A DNA stretch of 64,000 bases from Pseudoalteromonas ulvae UL12 (GCF_014925405.1 NZ_AQHJ01000024.1:30427-94426), one strand, 5' to 3'; positions 28,642-39,048 are shown, counted from the first letter of the stretch. Notes: generated by a model not told the origin, from the letters alone. Translations and numbers: made by a program.

Positions 28642-30126
28642 TTATTGTTGTTTCACACGCAGCATGCACACTGCGGCAATTAAGAAAGACAGGCCGCCTA
28701 AAATCAGCGCATAAATCGCCTCACCAGCGAACAGTTGCTTGACCAATACACCTAAGACACTGGCTGCAAGCAATTGTGGAATGACAATAAAGAAATTAAA
28801 AATTCCCATGTACACCCCCATTTTGTTGCTGGGCACAGCACTACTGAGTAATGCATAAGGCAAAGATAAAATAGACGCCCAAGCAAAGCCCACTCCAACC
28901 ATAGACACCAATAACCACTGTGGATCGTCGATGAATAAAAACGACATCAAACCCAATGCGCCGAGGCCAAGATTAATCATATGAGAGACTTTAATACCTA
29001 ACTGTTTGACCATAATTGGGATAAAAAACGCCGCCAGCGCAGCAAAACCATTATACGCGGCAAAGAGGATCCCCACCCAATCAGCCCCTTGGTTGTACAA
29101 GCTGGTTAATGGGTCGCTCGAACCATAGTGATGAGCCGTCACCGCAGAGGTGGTATAAATCCACATTGCAAACAAGGCAAACCAGCTAAAAAATTGCACC
29201 CAAGCTAATTGTTTCATCGCCTCTGGCATGGTAAATAAATCAGCCATCACCTGATAAAAGCCATTGTCAGTTTGCTGAGATTTTTGCTGCCAGTTTGAAA
29301 TACATTGCATGACAGCAAACACACCTAACCCTAAGCCAGCTAAATAAAGCTCTTTTTCGAGTGAAAACACAGACACACAAACTAAAATCGCCACCGCAAT
29401 GGCACTGTTTAGCAATACTCCGTGAGTAAACACGATACGACTTGCATCTCGTGCAACTTGTTGCGCTGATTGAGCTTGTTCAAATCTTGCAAGTTCTTCC
29501 GGGCTGTATTCTCGTGTGCTTAAAATCGTCCACCCCACGGCAACAAACAGCACCGCCGCCCCAAAGTAAAACGAATATTTGACCGAATCAGGGATCTGCC
29601 CTTCTGGGGCAACATTACTAATTTCAAACCAGTTGGCCATCATCCAAGGCAGCGCAGACGCCACCACAGCACCGACTCCAATAAAAAAGCTTTGCATGGC
29701 AAATCCGGTTGCACGCTGTTTATTGGGTAAATTGTCGCCGACTAATGCACGAAACGGTTCCATCGTGACATTGATTGACGCATCCATAATCCAGAGCATG
29801 CCTGCTGCAATCCAAAGCGTTGGAGAATTTGGCATTACCACTAACGCGAGGGTGGTCATTACCGCGCCCCACAAGAAATAAGGCCGTCTTCGTCCTAACT
29901 TGCCCCAGGTTTTATCACTCATGTAGCCCACGATTGGCTGCACAATCAGCCCCGTTAAGGGTGCGGCAATCCATAAAATAGGGATATCATCTATCGATGC
30001 ACCTAAGGTTTGAAAAATACGTGAAACATTGCCGTTTTGCAGCGCAAAACCAAATTGGATCCCTAAAAACCCAAAACACATGTTCCAAATTTGCCAAAAT
30101 GACAAGGTTGGTTTTTGCTCAGTCAT
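28642..30126 (-). CDS. MFS sugar transporter (maltose/maltodextrin type, GPH/SLC45-like)
   Basis: A 494-residue inner-membrane carrier with about 12 hydrophobic helices. The N-terminal GFLGIQFGFALQNGNVSRIF and the loop GYMSDKTWGKLGRRRPYFLWGA (about 68-89) match the sucrose/maltose transporter group that includes Caulobacter MalY. The likely substrate from context is maltose or short maltodextrins. The ATG at 30126 shares its first base with the TGA of the upstream amylase (TGATG), and the glucoamylase starts 12 bp after its stop, so the three are one operon. Confidence 0.9.
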   Translation of the reverse strand: MTEQKPTLSFWQIWNMCFGFLGIQFGFALQNGNVSRIFQTLGASIDDIPILWIAAPLTGLIVQPIVGYMSDKTWGKLGRRRPYFLWGAVMTTLALVVMPNSPTLWIAAGMLWIMDASINVTMEPFRALVGDNLPNKQRATGFAMQSFFIGVGAVVASALPWMMANWFEISNVAPEGQIPDSVKYSFYFGAAVLFVAVGWTILSTREYSPEELARFEQAQSAQQVARDASRIVFTHGVLLNSAIAVAILVCVSVFSLEKELYLAGLGLGVFAVMQCISNWQQKSQQTDNGFYQVMADLFTMPEAMKQLAWVQFFSWFALFAMWIYTTSAVTAHHYGSSDPLTSLYNQGADWVGILFAAYNGFAALAAFFIPIMVKQLGIKVSHMINLGLGALGLMSFLFIDDPQWLLVSMVGVGFAWASILSLPYALLSSAVPSNKMGVYMGIFNFFIVIPQLLAASVLGVLVKQLFAGEAIYALILGGLSFLIAAVCMLRVKQQ

Positions 30127-32105
30127 CACTGCGCCTTATTATTATGTTGTGTCGAAAAAATAGGCGTGCGCGCTAACATTAAGACCACACTTTGTAATGG
30201 GTCTAACGTCATTTCGAGCGAAGCATGCCCTTGTTCAATGTTAAGTTGGTACTGGGTCGATGGTGCTGACCCCAATTGATCACGCAGTGTATATTGCCCA
30301 TCGGGTAGCTGCCAAATGGTTGCTAAATAATTGTGTTCATTCATTGAAATTGTCGCGCGCTGCGATGCAGAAAAGTTACTGACAACCAAAGCGATAGTCT
30401 CTTCACTAAAACGCGTAAATGCCACTAGGGTCTCTAAGCTTGTGTTGGTTGGCGTATTGAGCATCTCATTAATTGGCAAATACACGCCTGATGCAAACAC
30501 ATCCTGAGTAGATAAAGGCAACAAGGTGCGATAAAACTGCAGCAACTGACGCTCACTTTCTGTGGATTGGCCGCCATCAAACGCACCATTATTCATAAAT
30601 CGTTGATGGGCAGGCACTGCGATATAATCAAAAATGCTCGTACGGCTAGGCTGACCAAAGCCTGCGGTTTCAGCCCCAGCCTCACCCACTTCTTGACCAA
30701 AATAAACCATAGTCGGCGCTTGGCCAATAAGAGCCGAAACCACCATTGCAGGCTTGCCGCTTTGGGCGTTGCCAGCAAATTCAGGGCTCGCAATTCGCTG
30801 TTCATCATGATTTTCTAAAAAATGCAGCATATGAGATTCGATATCAGCGACATCTTCAAACACATCAAATAACGCCTGACTTGTCTGCTTGCCCTGCATC
30901 AATCCTTTTAAGGTGTCGTAAAATCCGACTTTGTCGTATAAATAATCCATTTTGCCCAATTGAATATAGGGACGATATAACTTTGGGTTGTAAACTTCGG
31001 CCAAAATAAATGCATCAGGGTTTTTCATCTTGATGGCTGAATTTAAAAAGCTCCAAAACTCAACGGGTACCATTTCGGCCATGTCATAGCGAAAGCCATC
31101 GACGCCTTTATCGAGCCAGTAATAAGCGATATCGCGAAATTTATACCATGAATCAGGTAAATCCTGCTGCTTGGCCCAAAACTCAGCATGCATACGCACA
31201 TCTTGCTCTGCCAGCTCTGCAGGCAAACGGGGAAAATCATAGCTGCCATCTGGGCGCACACCATAATTCACTTTGACTGTTTCATACCAATCATGAAAAT
31301 GTGGCTGAGCTAACCGCGAGCCATTACCTGTCCATTTGGCAGGAAACTCTGCAAATTGACCATCGGCTAATGGATGAGGTTCCCCGCCAAGAGGTTGATA
31401 CCCATCCAACGACTTTGGTACCTTAAACTGCTCACCCACCACATAATAAAAATTATTATGTTTTGCGTACTCAACGGAAGTGTCGTCGTGCTCGCCAAAA
31501 TCACTGATCCCATCAGGTTTTGAGACCGATTGATAATTGCGCGCAACATGATTGGGCACAATATCAATCACCACTTTCATGCCATGTTGATGGGTGCGCG
31601 CAATCAGTGTTTCAAATTCCGCTAAGCGATTAGCCGGATTGATGGCTAAATCAGGGTTAACGTTATAATAATCTTTAATCGCATAAGGTGAACCTGCCCG
31701 GCCTTTTACCACATCAGGATCATCTAAGCTGATCCCAAACTCAGTATAATCAGCAATGACATCATGGTGCAGCACACCGGTGTACCAAACATGCGTCACA
31801 CCTAGTTGTTTGATTGCACCCAGCGCTCGCGCATCAATATCATCAAATTTACCAACGCCATTTTGCGTCTGTGTGCCCCAAGCAAGGTTCGTGGTATTTT
31901 TATTACCATACAGACGTGTGAACATTTGGTACACAACTGGCTTGCTCTGTTTTGAAGGCACAGTGTCAATAACCTCTGGGCTTTTTGCAGGTGCATTGTC
32001 ATCAATCATGTTACAGCTTTGCAGCATGCCCGCTGCACATAGCCAACCAAACCACTTAAGTGGCGCCATCGGCTTTGACTGACTGATGTTAGAAAAAGTG
32101 ATCAT
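30126..32105 (-). CDS. GH13 alpha-amylase family lipoprotein
   Basis: A secreted alpha-glucan hydrolase of about 659 residues. From the ATG at 32105 (MITFSNISQSKPMAPLKWFG) a membrane signal ends in the possible lipobox LQSC. GH13 motifs are in order: DIVPNHVARN (region I), DGFRYDMAEM with the nucleophile Asp, FILAEVYN with the acid/base Glu, and FLENHDEQR with the transition-state Asp. A beta-sandwich C domain follows. The frame is open to an ATG at 32129. It is the first gene of the amylase-transporter-glucoamylase operon, with an operator B site 66 bp upstream. Confidence 0.9.
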   Translation of the reverse strand: MITFSNISQSKPMAPLKWFGWLCAAGMLQSCNMIDDNAPAKSPEVIDTVPSKQSKPVVYQMFTRLYGNKNTTNLAWGTQTQNGVGKFDDIDARALGAIKQLGVTHVWYTGVLHHDVIADYTEFGISLDDPDVVKGRAGSPYAIKDYYNVNPDLAINPANRLAEFETLIARTHQHGMKVVIDIVPNHVARNYQSVSKPDGISDFGEHDDTSVEYAKHNNFYYVVGEQFKVPKSLDGYQPLGGEPHPLADGQFAEFPAKWTGNGSRLAQPHFHDWYETVKVNYGVRPDGSYDFPRLPAELAEQDVRMHAEFWAKQQDLPDSWYKFRDIAYYWLDKGVDGFRYDMAEMVPVEFWSFLNSAIKMKNPDAFILAEVYNPKLYRPYIQLGKMDYLYDKVGFYDTLKGLMQGKQTSQALFDVFEDVADIESHMLHFLENHDEQRIASPEFAGNAQSGKPAMVVSALIGQAPTMVYFGQEVGEAGAETAGFGQPSRTSIFDYIAVPAHQRFMNNGAFDGGQSTESERQLLQFYRTLLPLSTQDVFASGVYLPINEMLNTPTNTSLETLVAFTRFSEETIALVVSNFSASQRATISMNEHNYLATIWQLPDGQYTLRDQLGSAPSTQYQLNIEQGHASLEMTLDPLQSVVLMLARTPIFSTQHNNKAQ

Positions 32106-32170
32106 ATTTTTTATTCTTCGCTTACACATGAAAAAAATACTAAAGCGTACGCCCGCAAAGAGATACCATT

Positions 32171-32184
32171 TGCATACGTATTCA
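32171..32184. promoter_or_regulatory. operator B, copy 1 (amylase-MFS-glucoamylase promoter)
   Basis: TGCATACGTATTCA, one mismatch from a perfect palindrome with a central CG, as in LacI-type operators. It is identical to the site before the TonB receptor gene and lies 66 bp upstream of the amylase ATG. Confidence 0.7.
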
Positions 32185-32190
32185 CCCTAT

Positions 32191-34047
32191 TCATTGACTC
32201 AGTTCATACAAGGTTAAGCTTTGCGCTGGGACTTGAAGCTTATCGCCCAATCGCTGCTTACTGCTCGATTTTAGCGGCATGTTATACCCATTAAAGCCTT
32301 TTAAACGCTCTGAAAAACGCTCAAGTGACACTGCTCTGTCTTCACTGTTTTTATTTAATACCACCATTACCGCATCTGATTCAGAGTACCTAAAATACAC
32401 ATACACCCCTTGCTCGGGGCTAAAATGCATTAATTGCCCTGTGGCAAATAAAGGTTGTTGCTTGCGATAATTAAGCAATTTTTTTAACCAATCTTGCATG
32501 GCTTGTTGATCTGGCTGTAATCCTTGACCTGTAAAGCCATTTGCTAATTGATAATCAAAACCGCCCGGAAAATCGACACGGATCACCCCATGCGCATCCG
32601 AGCCGTTATTATGCGCGAGCACTTCTGTGGCGTAATACAGTTGCGGGATCCCACGAGTGGTCAAAAGCAATCCTAACGCCATTTTGGTTTTGGCAATATC
32701 ATTGCCCAATTCAGTCAATACACGGCTCATATCATGGTTGTCTGCAAACACCAAAACCTTGTTCGGATCAGCGTATAAAAAGTCGTTGGCGAGCGATTGA
32801 TAGATTTTTATCAGCCCCGTGTTCCAGCTTTCTGATTCGTTTAAGCCTGAAACAACCGCTTGTTGCAACGAAAAATCCATCACGCTGGGTAATCCAGAGA
32901 CATAGCCATCATGATTGATTTTTCCGGCTTGCCAATAAGCTGCCGTTGCGGTGTTGGTTGTCCATTCTTCACCGACAATATTAAACGCTGGGTACTCGTC
33001 CATAATGCGCTCAGTCCATTTGGCTAAAAACTGTTTGTCTGAGTACGAATAGGTATCGACACGAATGCCCGATAAATCAGCAAATTCAATCCACCAAAGG
33101 GCATTTTGTATCAAGTAAGTGGCTAAAATAGGCTGACGCTGATTTAAATCTGGCATGGTCGGCACAAACCAACCATCGCTAAATTGCTTTTTATCCGCCT
33201 TGCTGGCATAGGGATCTTGGATAGTCTGACGGGCATGGCTGGTGCCGCTGAATGTGCCGCCAAAATTAATCCAATCTTTGGTCGGTGAATTTTTTAACCA
33301 CCAATGCTCAGATCCGCTGTGATTAAGCACCATGTCCATTATCAACCCCACGCCCTTTTGTTTGGCCTGTTGCGATAATTGCCGATACAACTGATTATCG
33401 CCCATCCGCGCATCAATCTGGTAAAAATCCGTAATGGCATAACCATGGTAGGAGTAATTAGGCTGATTATTTTCAAGCGCAGGAGTAAGCCAAAGCTGCG
33501 TAACGCCCAAGTCAGCTAAATAATCGAGCTGGTCAATAATGCCTTGCAGATCCCCCCCGTGACGACCATCAGGATTGGTTGGGTTGGCCCGCTCAGACAA
33601 GCTCACCACTGAGTCGTTGCTTGCATCGCCATTGGCAAAACGATCAGGATTAATCAAATACACCACGTCGCGCGCAGAAAACCCACGGCGTGATGCACTG
33701 TCCTTGGTACGAGCGGCCAATGAATACGCTATAGATTGACGCTCGCCATTGGCAAAATGCACCATCAAATTCAGTGTGCCAGCTTGTGCCAAAGGTTCAA
33801 TTTGCAAATCAATCGCGGCATAACGGCTATTTTCAAGCACAGTAAACTTATCAAGCGTCACTCCCAGATACGCAGACACACTCACCTTAGCGCCTTCAAA
33901 ATCAGCCCCGCGCAGCAATAATTGTAGTTGTGAGGACTTCATGCCCACCCACCAAGAAGGCGGCTCAACCACAAGTTCAGATGCCACAGGCGCAGAATAA
34001 ACAGGCGCCCCCAAGGCGCACAGACAAAACAATATAAAATATTTCAT
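32191..34047 (-). CDS. periplasmic GH13 cyclomaltodextrinase/neopullulanase-like amylase
   Basis: A 618-residue exported alpha-glucan hydrolase. The start at 34047 (MKYFILFCLCALGAPVYSAP) gives a signal peptide cleaved near VYSA. An N-terminal immunoglobulin-like domain of the cyclomaltodextrinase-N type (about 22-115, VEPPSWWVGMK) is followed by the catalytic barrel: MDMVLNHSG, SGIRVDTYSY (nucleophile Asp near 331), NIVGEEWT (Glu near 360) and VFADNHDMSR. This architecture is shared with SusA-like neopullulanases, which cut maltodextrins in the periplasm. It is 11 bp after the halogenase gene. A GTG at 34056 is an alternative start. Confidence 0.9.
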   Translation of the reverse strand: MKYFILFCLCALGAPVYSAPVASELVVEPPSWWVGMKSSQLQLLLRGADFEGAKVSVSAYLGVTLDKFTVLENSRYAAIDLQIEPLAQAGTLNLMVHFANGERQSIAYSLAARTKDSASRRGFSARDVVYLINPDRFANGDASNDSVVSLSERANPTNPDGRHGGDLQGIIDQLDYLADLGVTQLWLTPALENNQPNYSYHGYAITDFYQIDARMGDNQLYRQLSQQAKQKGVGLIMDMVLNHSGSEHWWLKNSPTKDWINFGGTFSGTSHARQTIQDPYASKADKKQFSDGWFVPTMPDLNQRQPILATYLIQNALWWIEFADLSGIRVDTYSYSDKQFLAKWTERIMDEYPAFNIVGEEWTTNTATAAYWQAGKINHDGYVSGLPSVMDFSLQQAVVSGLNESESWNTGLIKIYQSLANDFLYADPNKVLVFADNHDMSRVLTELGNDIAKTKMALGLLLTTRGIPQLYYATEVLAHNNGSDAHGVIRVDFPGGFDYQLANGFTGQGLQPDQQAMQDWLKKLLNYRKQQPLFATGQLMHFSPEQGVYVYFRYSESDAVMVVLNKNSEDRAVSLERFSERLKGFNGYNMPLKSSSKQRLGDKLQVPAQSLTLYELSQ

Positions 34048-34058
34048 AACAGGCACGC

Positions 34059-35540
34059 TTATAAATATAAAGAGGCTAAAAATTCATCATGAGTCGGCCA
34101 CTGCGACACTTGTTTATCGGTAATTGTTTGCAGGTTTTTCATCAATTCCAGCACTTGCTCTGCCGATAAACTCCCTGCCACAGGGTGGTAATCTTTAGGG
34201 CGCAAATTTTGCCCTATCATCACCTGTTGCCAGGCAATTTCAGTGAACAACTCATCTTGCTCACGAAACACCCGTCCACTGTCAGCAAAAAGCGCCATTT
34301 TGGCGTGTAACGTGTCGGGAACATCCATGTTTTGGCAACGTTGCCAAAATGGACTGTCTACTTTTTGATTGAGTTTGTAATGCAGAATAATAAAATCGCG
34401 CATTCGATCTGATTCAATGCGTGATTGGCGATTAAATTCATCAACCGTCGACTGATCAATTCCTTGATGTGGAAACAACTTAATCAATCTGATCGCGGCG
34501 GTTTGAATTAAATGAATATTGGTTGATTCCAACGGCTCAAAAAAGCCACTCGATAAGCCAATCGCCACCACATTCTTATGCCATTGTTTACGCCGTACAC
34601 CGGTTTTAAAATGGATCACTTTGGGTTCACCCAGTGCTGGGCCATCAAGATTGTTAAGGAGCGTCTCTATCGCTTGCTCATCTGTCATATACTGGCTGCA
34701 ATACACTAAGCCATTACCTGTGCGATGCTGCAATGGAATACGCCACTGCCAACCGGCTGGGTGCGCAGTAGAGCGTGTGTAAGGAATAATGGGCGAGACA
34801 CTTTCACATGGAACAGCCACAGCGCGATCGCACGGCAGCCAATGGGAGTAATCAATAAAGCCAGTATTAAGTGTTTGTTCAATCAATAGAGCTTTTAAAC
34901 CAGTGCAATCAATAAATAAATCACCGCTGATCTGCTCACCAGAATCCAATTGCACTGAGGTAACATGACCACTGTTGCCATCAACCAGTACATTTTCGAC
35001 CACCCCTTCGATGCGTTTTACGCCTTGCTGTTGGCTTAACTTGCTTAAAAGCTTTGCGTACAAGCCCGCATCAAAATGATAGGCGTATTCCAATCCGCCC
35101 TGACCAGCTGGTGTTTTAGCAAATTTATTATGTTTAGCAGCCTGATAATTGAGCGAGTAACGCCAAAAATCTTCGCTGTCACCCAGCTGTTGCGATCGTA
35201 ACCAAGTGTGATGAAAGTCGCAAAATGGCAGGTTTTTTCCGATGCCACCAAATGCATGCATGTAACTGTCACCTTGTTGGCCCCAGTTATCAAATTCAAT
35301 ACCAAGCTTAATGGTACCTTTGGTCTCTTTTAAGAATGTTTTTTCACTGATCCCAAGGGCATTATTTAAATGGATAATCGGTGGAATGGTTGCTTCACCA
35401 ACACCAATAATGCCGATTTTATCCGATTCAATCAGGGTGAGGTTTAATGACGGACCGAGAATTTTGCCAAGCAGTGCAGCCGTGATCCAGCCACTGGTGC
35501 CTCCTCCGACAATCACCACATTTTGAATGTTCTTATTCAT
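34059..35540 (-). CDS. flavin-dependent (tryptophan-type) halogenase homologue
   Basis: A 493-residue flavoprotein. The FAD-binding GGGTSGW is at 12-18, the VGVGEATIP motif near 46-54, a Lys at 78 matching the catalytic Lys79 of PrnA, the family signature WQWRIP at 264-269, and Glu338 in FEPLEST matching PrnA Glu346. Known members chlorinate or brominate indoles with FADH2 and halide. Homologues are frequent beside TonB receptors in marine bacteria and their real substrate there is unclear. It sits between the TonB receptor (110 bp, with an intervening terminator) and the amylase (11 bp). Confidence 0.88.
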   Translation of the reverse strand: MNKNIQNVVIVGGGTSGWITAALLGKILGPSLNLTLIESDKIGIIGVGEATIPPIIHLNNALGISEKTFLKETKGTIKLGIEFDNWGQQGDSYMHAFGGIGKNLPFCDFHHTWLRSQQLGDSEDFWRYSLNYQAAKHNKFAKTPAGQGGLEYAYHFDAGLYAKLLSKLSQQQGVKRIEGVVENVLVDGNSGHVTSVQLDSGEQISGDLFIDCTGLKALLIEQTLNTGFIDYSHWLPCDRAVAVPCESVSPIIPYTRSTAHPAGWQWRIPLQHRTGNGLVYCSQYMTDEQAIETLLNNLDGPALGEPKVIHFKTGVRRKQWHKNVVAIGLSSGFFEPLESTNIHLIQTAAIRLIKLFPHQGIDQSTVDEFNRQSRIESDRMRDFIILHYKLNQKVDSPFWQRCQNMDVPDTLHAKMALFADSGRVFREQDELFTEIAWQQVMIGQNLRPKDYHPVAGSLSAEQVLELMKNLQTITDKQVSQWPTHDEFLASLYL

Positions 35541-35585
35541 AACTCACCTAATTCATGACCTAACTTAATCTCTGATTTATTAGAT

Positions 35586-35622
35586 AAAAAGCCCTTGCAA
35601 CACAAGTTAGCAAGGGCTTTTT
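35586..35622 (-). terminator. terminator between TonB receptor and halogenase genes
   Basis: A 13-bp perfect stem, AAAAAGCCCTTGC (35586-35598) and GCAAGGGCTTTTT (35610-35622), with an 11-nt loop. Read on the minus strand it ends in TTTTTATC, 28 bp after the receptor stop codon. It should end most receptor transcripts and leave the halogenase-amylase pair at a lower level through read-through. Confidence 0.85.
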
Positions 35623-35650
35623 CATTGGATAGTGAACAGTTGGCTAGCCG

Positions 35651-38434
35651 TTAAAACTTATAGCTTAAGCCAAGCAAGTAGGTACGACCGTAATCTTGAT
35701 AATCACGTACTTGCAATTTGTTGTCGCCACTGAGTGCCGTGAACGGCTCTTCTGTTAAGTTCTGTATCTGGAATGACACAGTTAAACCTTGTAGCGATTC
35801 AACGCTTGACTCTTCAAAGCTATAACCTAGCTGCGCATCCCAAATTGTTTCACCTAAAATGTCAACTTGTTGCGAGTCAAAACCGATGCCATAAACATCG
35901 CCTTTAAAATCGCTACGCTTACGCATTGATGCACGCGCTTGGAAGCCATAATTCTCATAATAGAATGTGAAAGTCTGAATTTTGTCAGATAAACCCGGTA
36001 ACTCAAACTCATTACCATTTTGGTCTTCCATATCAGAATCGATACCCGTATGGCTGGCTTGAATACCAAACCCTTCGAGTGACTCATCAATCAATTTGAA
36101 TGGGAAAGTAACCGCAAGCTCATAACCCCATAAAGTACCGCCACCGCCATTGACTTTACCAGAGCCTGTGCCCGTCGAATTAGGTGGGATCTCGCCAGTT
36201 GCCGGATCAGCGACACCTGTCATATCAACTTCATAGGTACCATCAAAGATCCATTGATTTAAATCTTTGTGGAACAAGGCTGCAGAAAAATAACCTTCAT
36301 CTGAGAAGTAGTTTTCATATGATAAATCAATGCCTGTCGCTTCTTTTGGCTCTAGTGAAGGATTACCACCACTTACTGACCAGTAGTTGCCATTATCGTC
36401 TGGTTGATTTTGACTGTAGTTTGCATCAATCGACGCATTCATGTCATCCATGCGAGCACGAGAAATGGTCTTCGCCACACCAAAACGCAGCGATTGATCA
36501 TCATCTAACTTCAGCACTAAGTTTAAGCTTGGCAGTAAGTGTGAATAACTGTGCTCAATATCTGTTGGTGAAGCCACCACTAGACCCGCACTGTTAGTAG
36601 TAAATGCTGAACCTTGTGACGATTGCTCAGTATGAACATAACGTAGGCCTGCGCCACCTGTTAGGGCCATTCCAGCAACTTCAGTGTTAATATCCGCTTG
36701 TACAAACGCAGAAGTAATGGTTTCTTTTACTGTCCACGATTTTGTTGCGTGTTTAGAGTTCGTTAAGCTTTCCGCTAAAAGCGTGTAGTAACCGTCGTCG
36801 ATTAAGCCTTTTGAGTCATACGCAATCATGTTGCCCATGCCGATAAAGTCTAATGATGCTGTGCCTAAACGGTATTCTTGTGGCACTTCTAACATGCCAG
36901 GGAAAGCATTCAGTGTCATGAAGTAACCTTCTGATACTTTTTGCTTTTCGCGATCTCGTTGTGACACACCATAAGTAATCGCAGAGACGACTTCAGTATC
37001 GATGATTTGCGTCGCTGCAAGTTTAATTGCTTTTAATTCATCGTCGATAGTTGGAGTGTTAATAAAGCCATCTTGACCAGTATTTTCAAGTGGCGTGCCG
37101 GTAATGGCTAAACTGTCGTTCAGCGCCGAGCTCCAGCCCCACGTTAAAGGACCGCCTAATTGAATTAAGCTGTAATCGCTGTAATCCAATTCATGGCTAA
37201 ACATAGCACCAGTATTACCTGCGTTGAATTCATAACCTAAGTTATCAGCCACACCAGCAGAATCACCACGACCTGTCCCTGCATAGCTTTCCATACTCCA
37301 GATTTTACGTTCAACTTTTGAGTAGCTAACGTCAAATTCCATCGACCAGTTATCATTTAATTGATAATCAGCATTGAAACCAAATGATGATAACTCAGCA
37401 TCACGCTCTTCATGGTCGTTACGAACCACAACACGCTGACCTTCAGTCATCCCTTTGGTGATAAAGCCTGTCGCGTCATCAATTTCAAGGGCCGATACGC
37501 TGCCTTGTCCCCAAGCAAACGGGACTTCAATACCACGAAGAATTTTGGTATCAAGGAAATCGACATAAAGCGCGTCAAAAGTAAGCTTAAGATCATCAGA
37601 AGGTGCAGCTTCCACGACTAACATCATTGAATCACGTTCAAGTTCAGAAGAACGAACAAACGGCTTAGCACCACCTAAAATCGAATACTGATTACCGTCA
37701 GCAGCAGTAAATTCAGGGTAACCCCACGAGTTCCAACGTTTTTCTTGGTTAGGAGAGCTCATGCTTGAGTACGCAAATGCCACACCGACGGTGTCATCTG
37801 CAAATTTGTCTACATAAGAGAATGTGCCACGAAAACCTGTGTCAGCACCGTCAGGATTCAGTTTATCAAAACTGGTTTGTTCAAATTGAGTATTAATTTG
37901 TACAACACGCTCATCAATCGATAACGGCTTGATTGTTTGCATATCAATCACACCCGCAATACCTTCACCTTCTAGGGTCGCATTAGGGGTTTTATAGACA
38001 GTGACGCCGCTCATGATTTCTGATGGATACAAGTCAAACTCAACGCCACGGTTGTCACTGATTGATACTTGTTCACGGCCATTGAAGGTCGTGCCACTTT
38101 CGTTTTCGCCAAAACCACGGATAGACACTCGGCTCGCACGGCCATCAAGGCGCTGCGCGGCTAAGCCAGGTAAACGTGCAATTGATTCAGCAATAGAAGA
38201 ATCAGGTAATTTACCGATATCTTCTGCAGAGATAGACTCAACCACATTTGATGCAAAGCGTTTTACATTAATTGATTCAACGATACTGCGACGCATACCA
38301 CGTACTTCAATAACTTCGACTTCTTCAGCTACCGCTTCTTTATTTTTTTCTTCTTCTGCTGCATACGCTGAGAAAGAACCGATCCCAGCTGAAACAAGTG
38401 CCAGAGTTAGCATACTTGGCTTAAATATAGACAT
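35651..38434 (-). CDS. TonB-dependent receptor, maltodextrin uptake candidate
   Basis: A 927-residue outer-membrane receptor. The signal peptide MSIFKPSMLTLALVSAGIGS... ends near AYAAEEE. The plug domain begins VEVIEVRGMRRSIVESINVKRF, runs through IGKLPDSSIAESIARLPGL (about 73-91) and RVSIRGFG, and a C-terminal 22-strand barrel ends in the usual Phe (GLSYKF). The sequence type is that of the Caulobacter-group receptors, which include the maltose receptor MalA. Context (amylases, glucoamylase, alpha-glucosidase) makes starch-derived oligosaccharides the likely cargo. It has an operator B site upstream. Confidence 0.92.
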   Translation of the reverse strand: MSIFKPSMLTLALVSAGIGSFSAYAAEEEKNKEAVAEEVEVIEVRGMRRSIVESINVKRFASNVVESISAEDIGKLPDSSIAESIARLPGLAAQRLDGRASRVSIRGFGENESGTTFNGREQVSISDNRGVEFDLYPSEIMSGVTVYKTPNATLEGEGIAGVIDMQTIKPLSIDERVVQINTQFEQTSFDKLNPDGADTGFRGTFSYVDKFADDTVGVAFAYSSMSSPNQEKRWNSWGYPEFTAADGNQYSILGGAKPFVRSSELERDSMMLVVEAAPSDDLKLTFDALYVDFLDTKILRGIEVPFAWGQGSVSALEIDDATGFITKGMTEGQRVVVRNDHEERDAELSSFGFNADYQLNDNWSMEFDVSYSKVERKIWSMESYAGTGRGDSAGVADNLGYEFNAGNTGAMFSHELDYSDYSLIQLGGPLTWGWSSALNDSLAITGTPLENTGQDGFINTPTIDDELKAIKLAATQIIDTEVVSAITYGVSQRDREKQKVSEGYFMTLNAFPGMLEVPQEYRLGTASLDFIGMGNMIAYDSKGLIDDGYYTLLAESLTNSKHATKSWTVKETITSAFVQADINTEVAGMALTGGAGLRYVHTEQSSQGSAFTTNSAGLVVASPTDIEHSYSHLLPSLNLVLKLDDDQSLRFGVAKTISRARMDDMNASIDANYSQNQPDDNGNYWSVSGGNPSLEPKEATGIDLSYENYFSDEGYFSAALFHKDLNQWIFDGTYEVDMTGVADPATGEIPPNSTGTGSGKVNGGGGTLWGYELAVTFPFKLIDESLEGFGIQASHTGIDSDMEDQNGNEFELPGLSDKIQTFTFYYENYGFQARASMRKRSDFKGDVYGIGFDSQQVDILGETIWDAQLGYSFEESSVESLQGLTVSFQIQNLTEEPFTALSGDNKLQVRDYQDYGRTYLLGLSYKF

Positions 38435-38571
38435 AGTGTTTTATCCCGATTGACTATTTTGTAAATAGCCCCAAATTAGTGCTGGTTTAAAGCGTAGCGA
38501 GTGCACCAAAATGGGTCGCCTTTGTTGTCGATAAAAATAGTAACGCTTGCAACAATTCTGATACAACCGAC

Positions 38572-38585
38572 TGCATACGTATTCA
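38572..38585. promoter_or_regulatory. operator B, copy 2 (TonB receptor promoter)
   Basis: TGCATACGTATTCA, identical to copy 1, with its nearer edge 137 bp upstream of the receptor ATG. On the minus strand TTGAAT and TTGTAT elements overlap or adjoin it, so it could overlap a promoter. Confidence 0.7.
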
Positions 38586-39030
38586 ACAAAAATACCCCAC
38601 CAAAATTTAACAATAATTTTACAAGTGTAGTCCTAAGTCCCCGATATTTAAAAGAAGTTATCCGACAAGGGGGAAAATTCACATAATGGGCTATTTTGAA
38701 AGGCTTTCCAGCCAATATTTATTTTTTTGACTAGTCGTTAGTGCGTTCGCCCTTTAATCCACTGTGCTTTTTATTGTTAAAAAATCGAAAACAGAAACGA
38801 ATACTCTTGCAATGTAAATTGGTAAGACCAAAGCATGAGAGCGCGCACCAACTTTGTGCAACCAAGCAAAACAGATTGGTGCAGCGTTATTTTTGTAATA
38901 AAAACGTCATCAATTACCAGATAAAGTTAAAAATTCACATTATTGGTAAACAAGAGTCCATGCCTCGTCGTTTCACGTCTGTCATCTTTCGTTTTAAAGT
39001 CACTTAAGTGCCTTAAAACAAACCGATTAT

Positions 39031-39048
39031 CATGCATACGTATGCATG
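39031..39048. promoter_or_regulatory. operator B, copy 3 (alpha-glucosidase promoter)
   Basis: CATGCATACGTATGCATG, a perfect 18-bp palindrome, is the best copy of this site. It lies 106 bp upstream of the alpha-glucosidase ATG. A half site (ACGTATGC) follows at 39072-39079. Confidence 0.78.
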
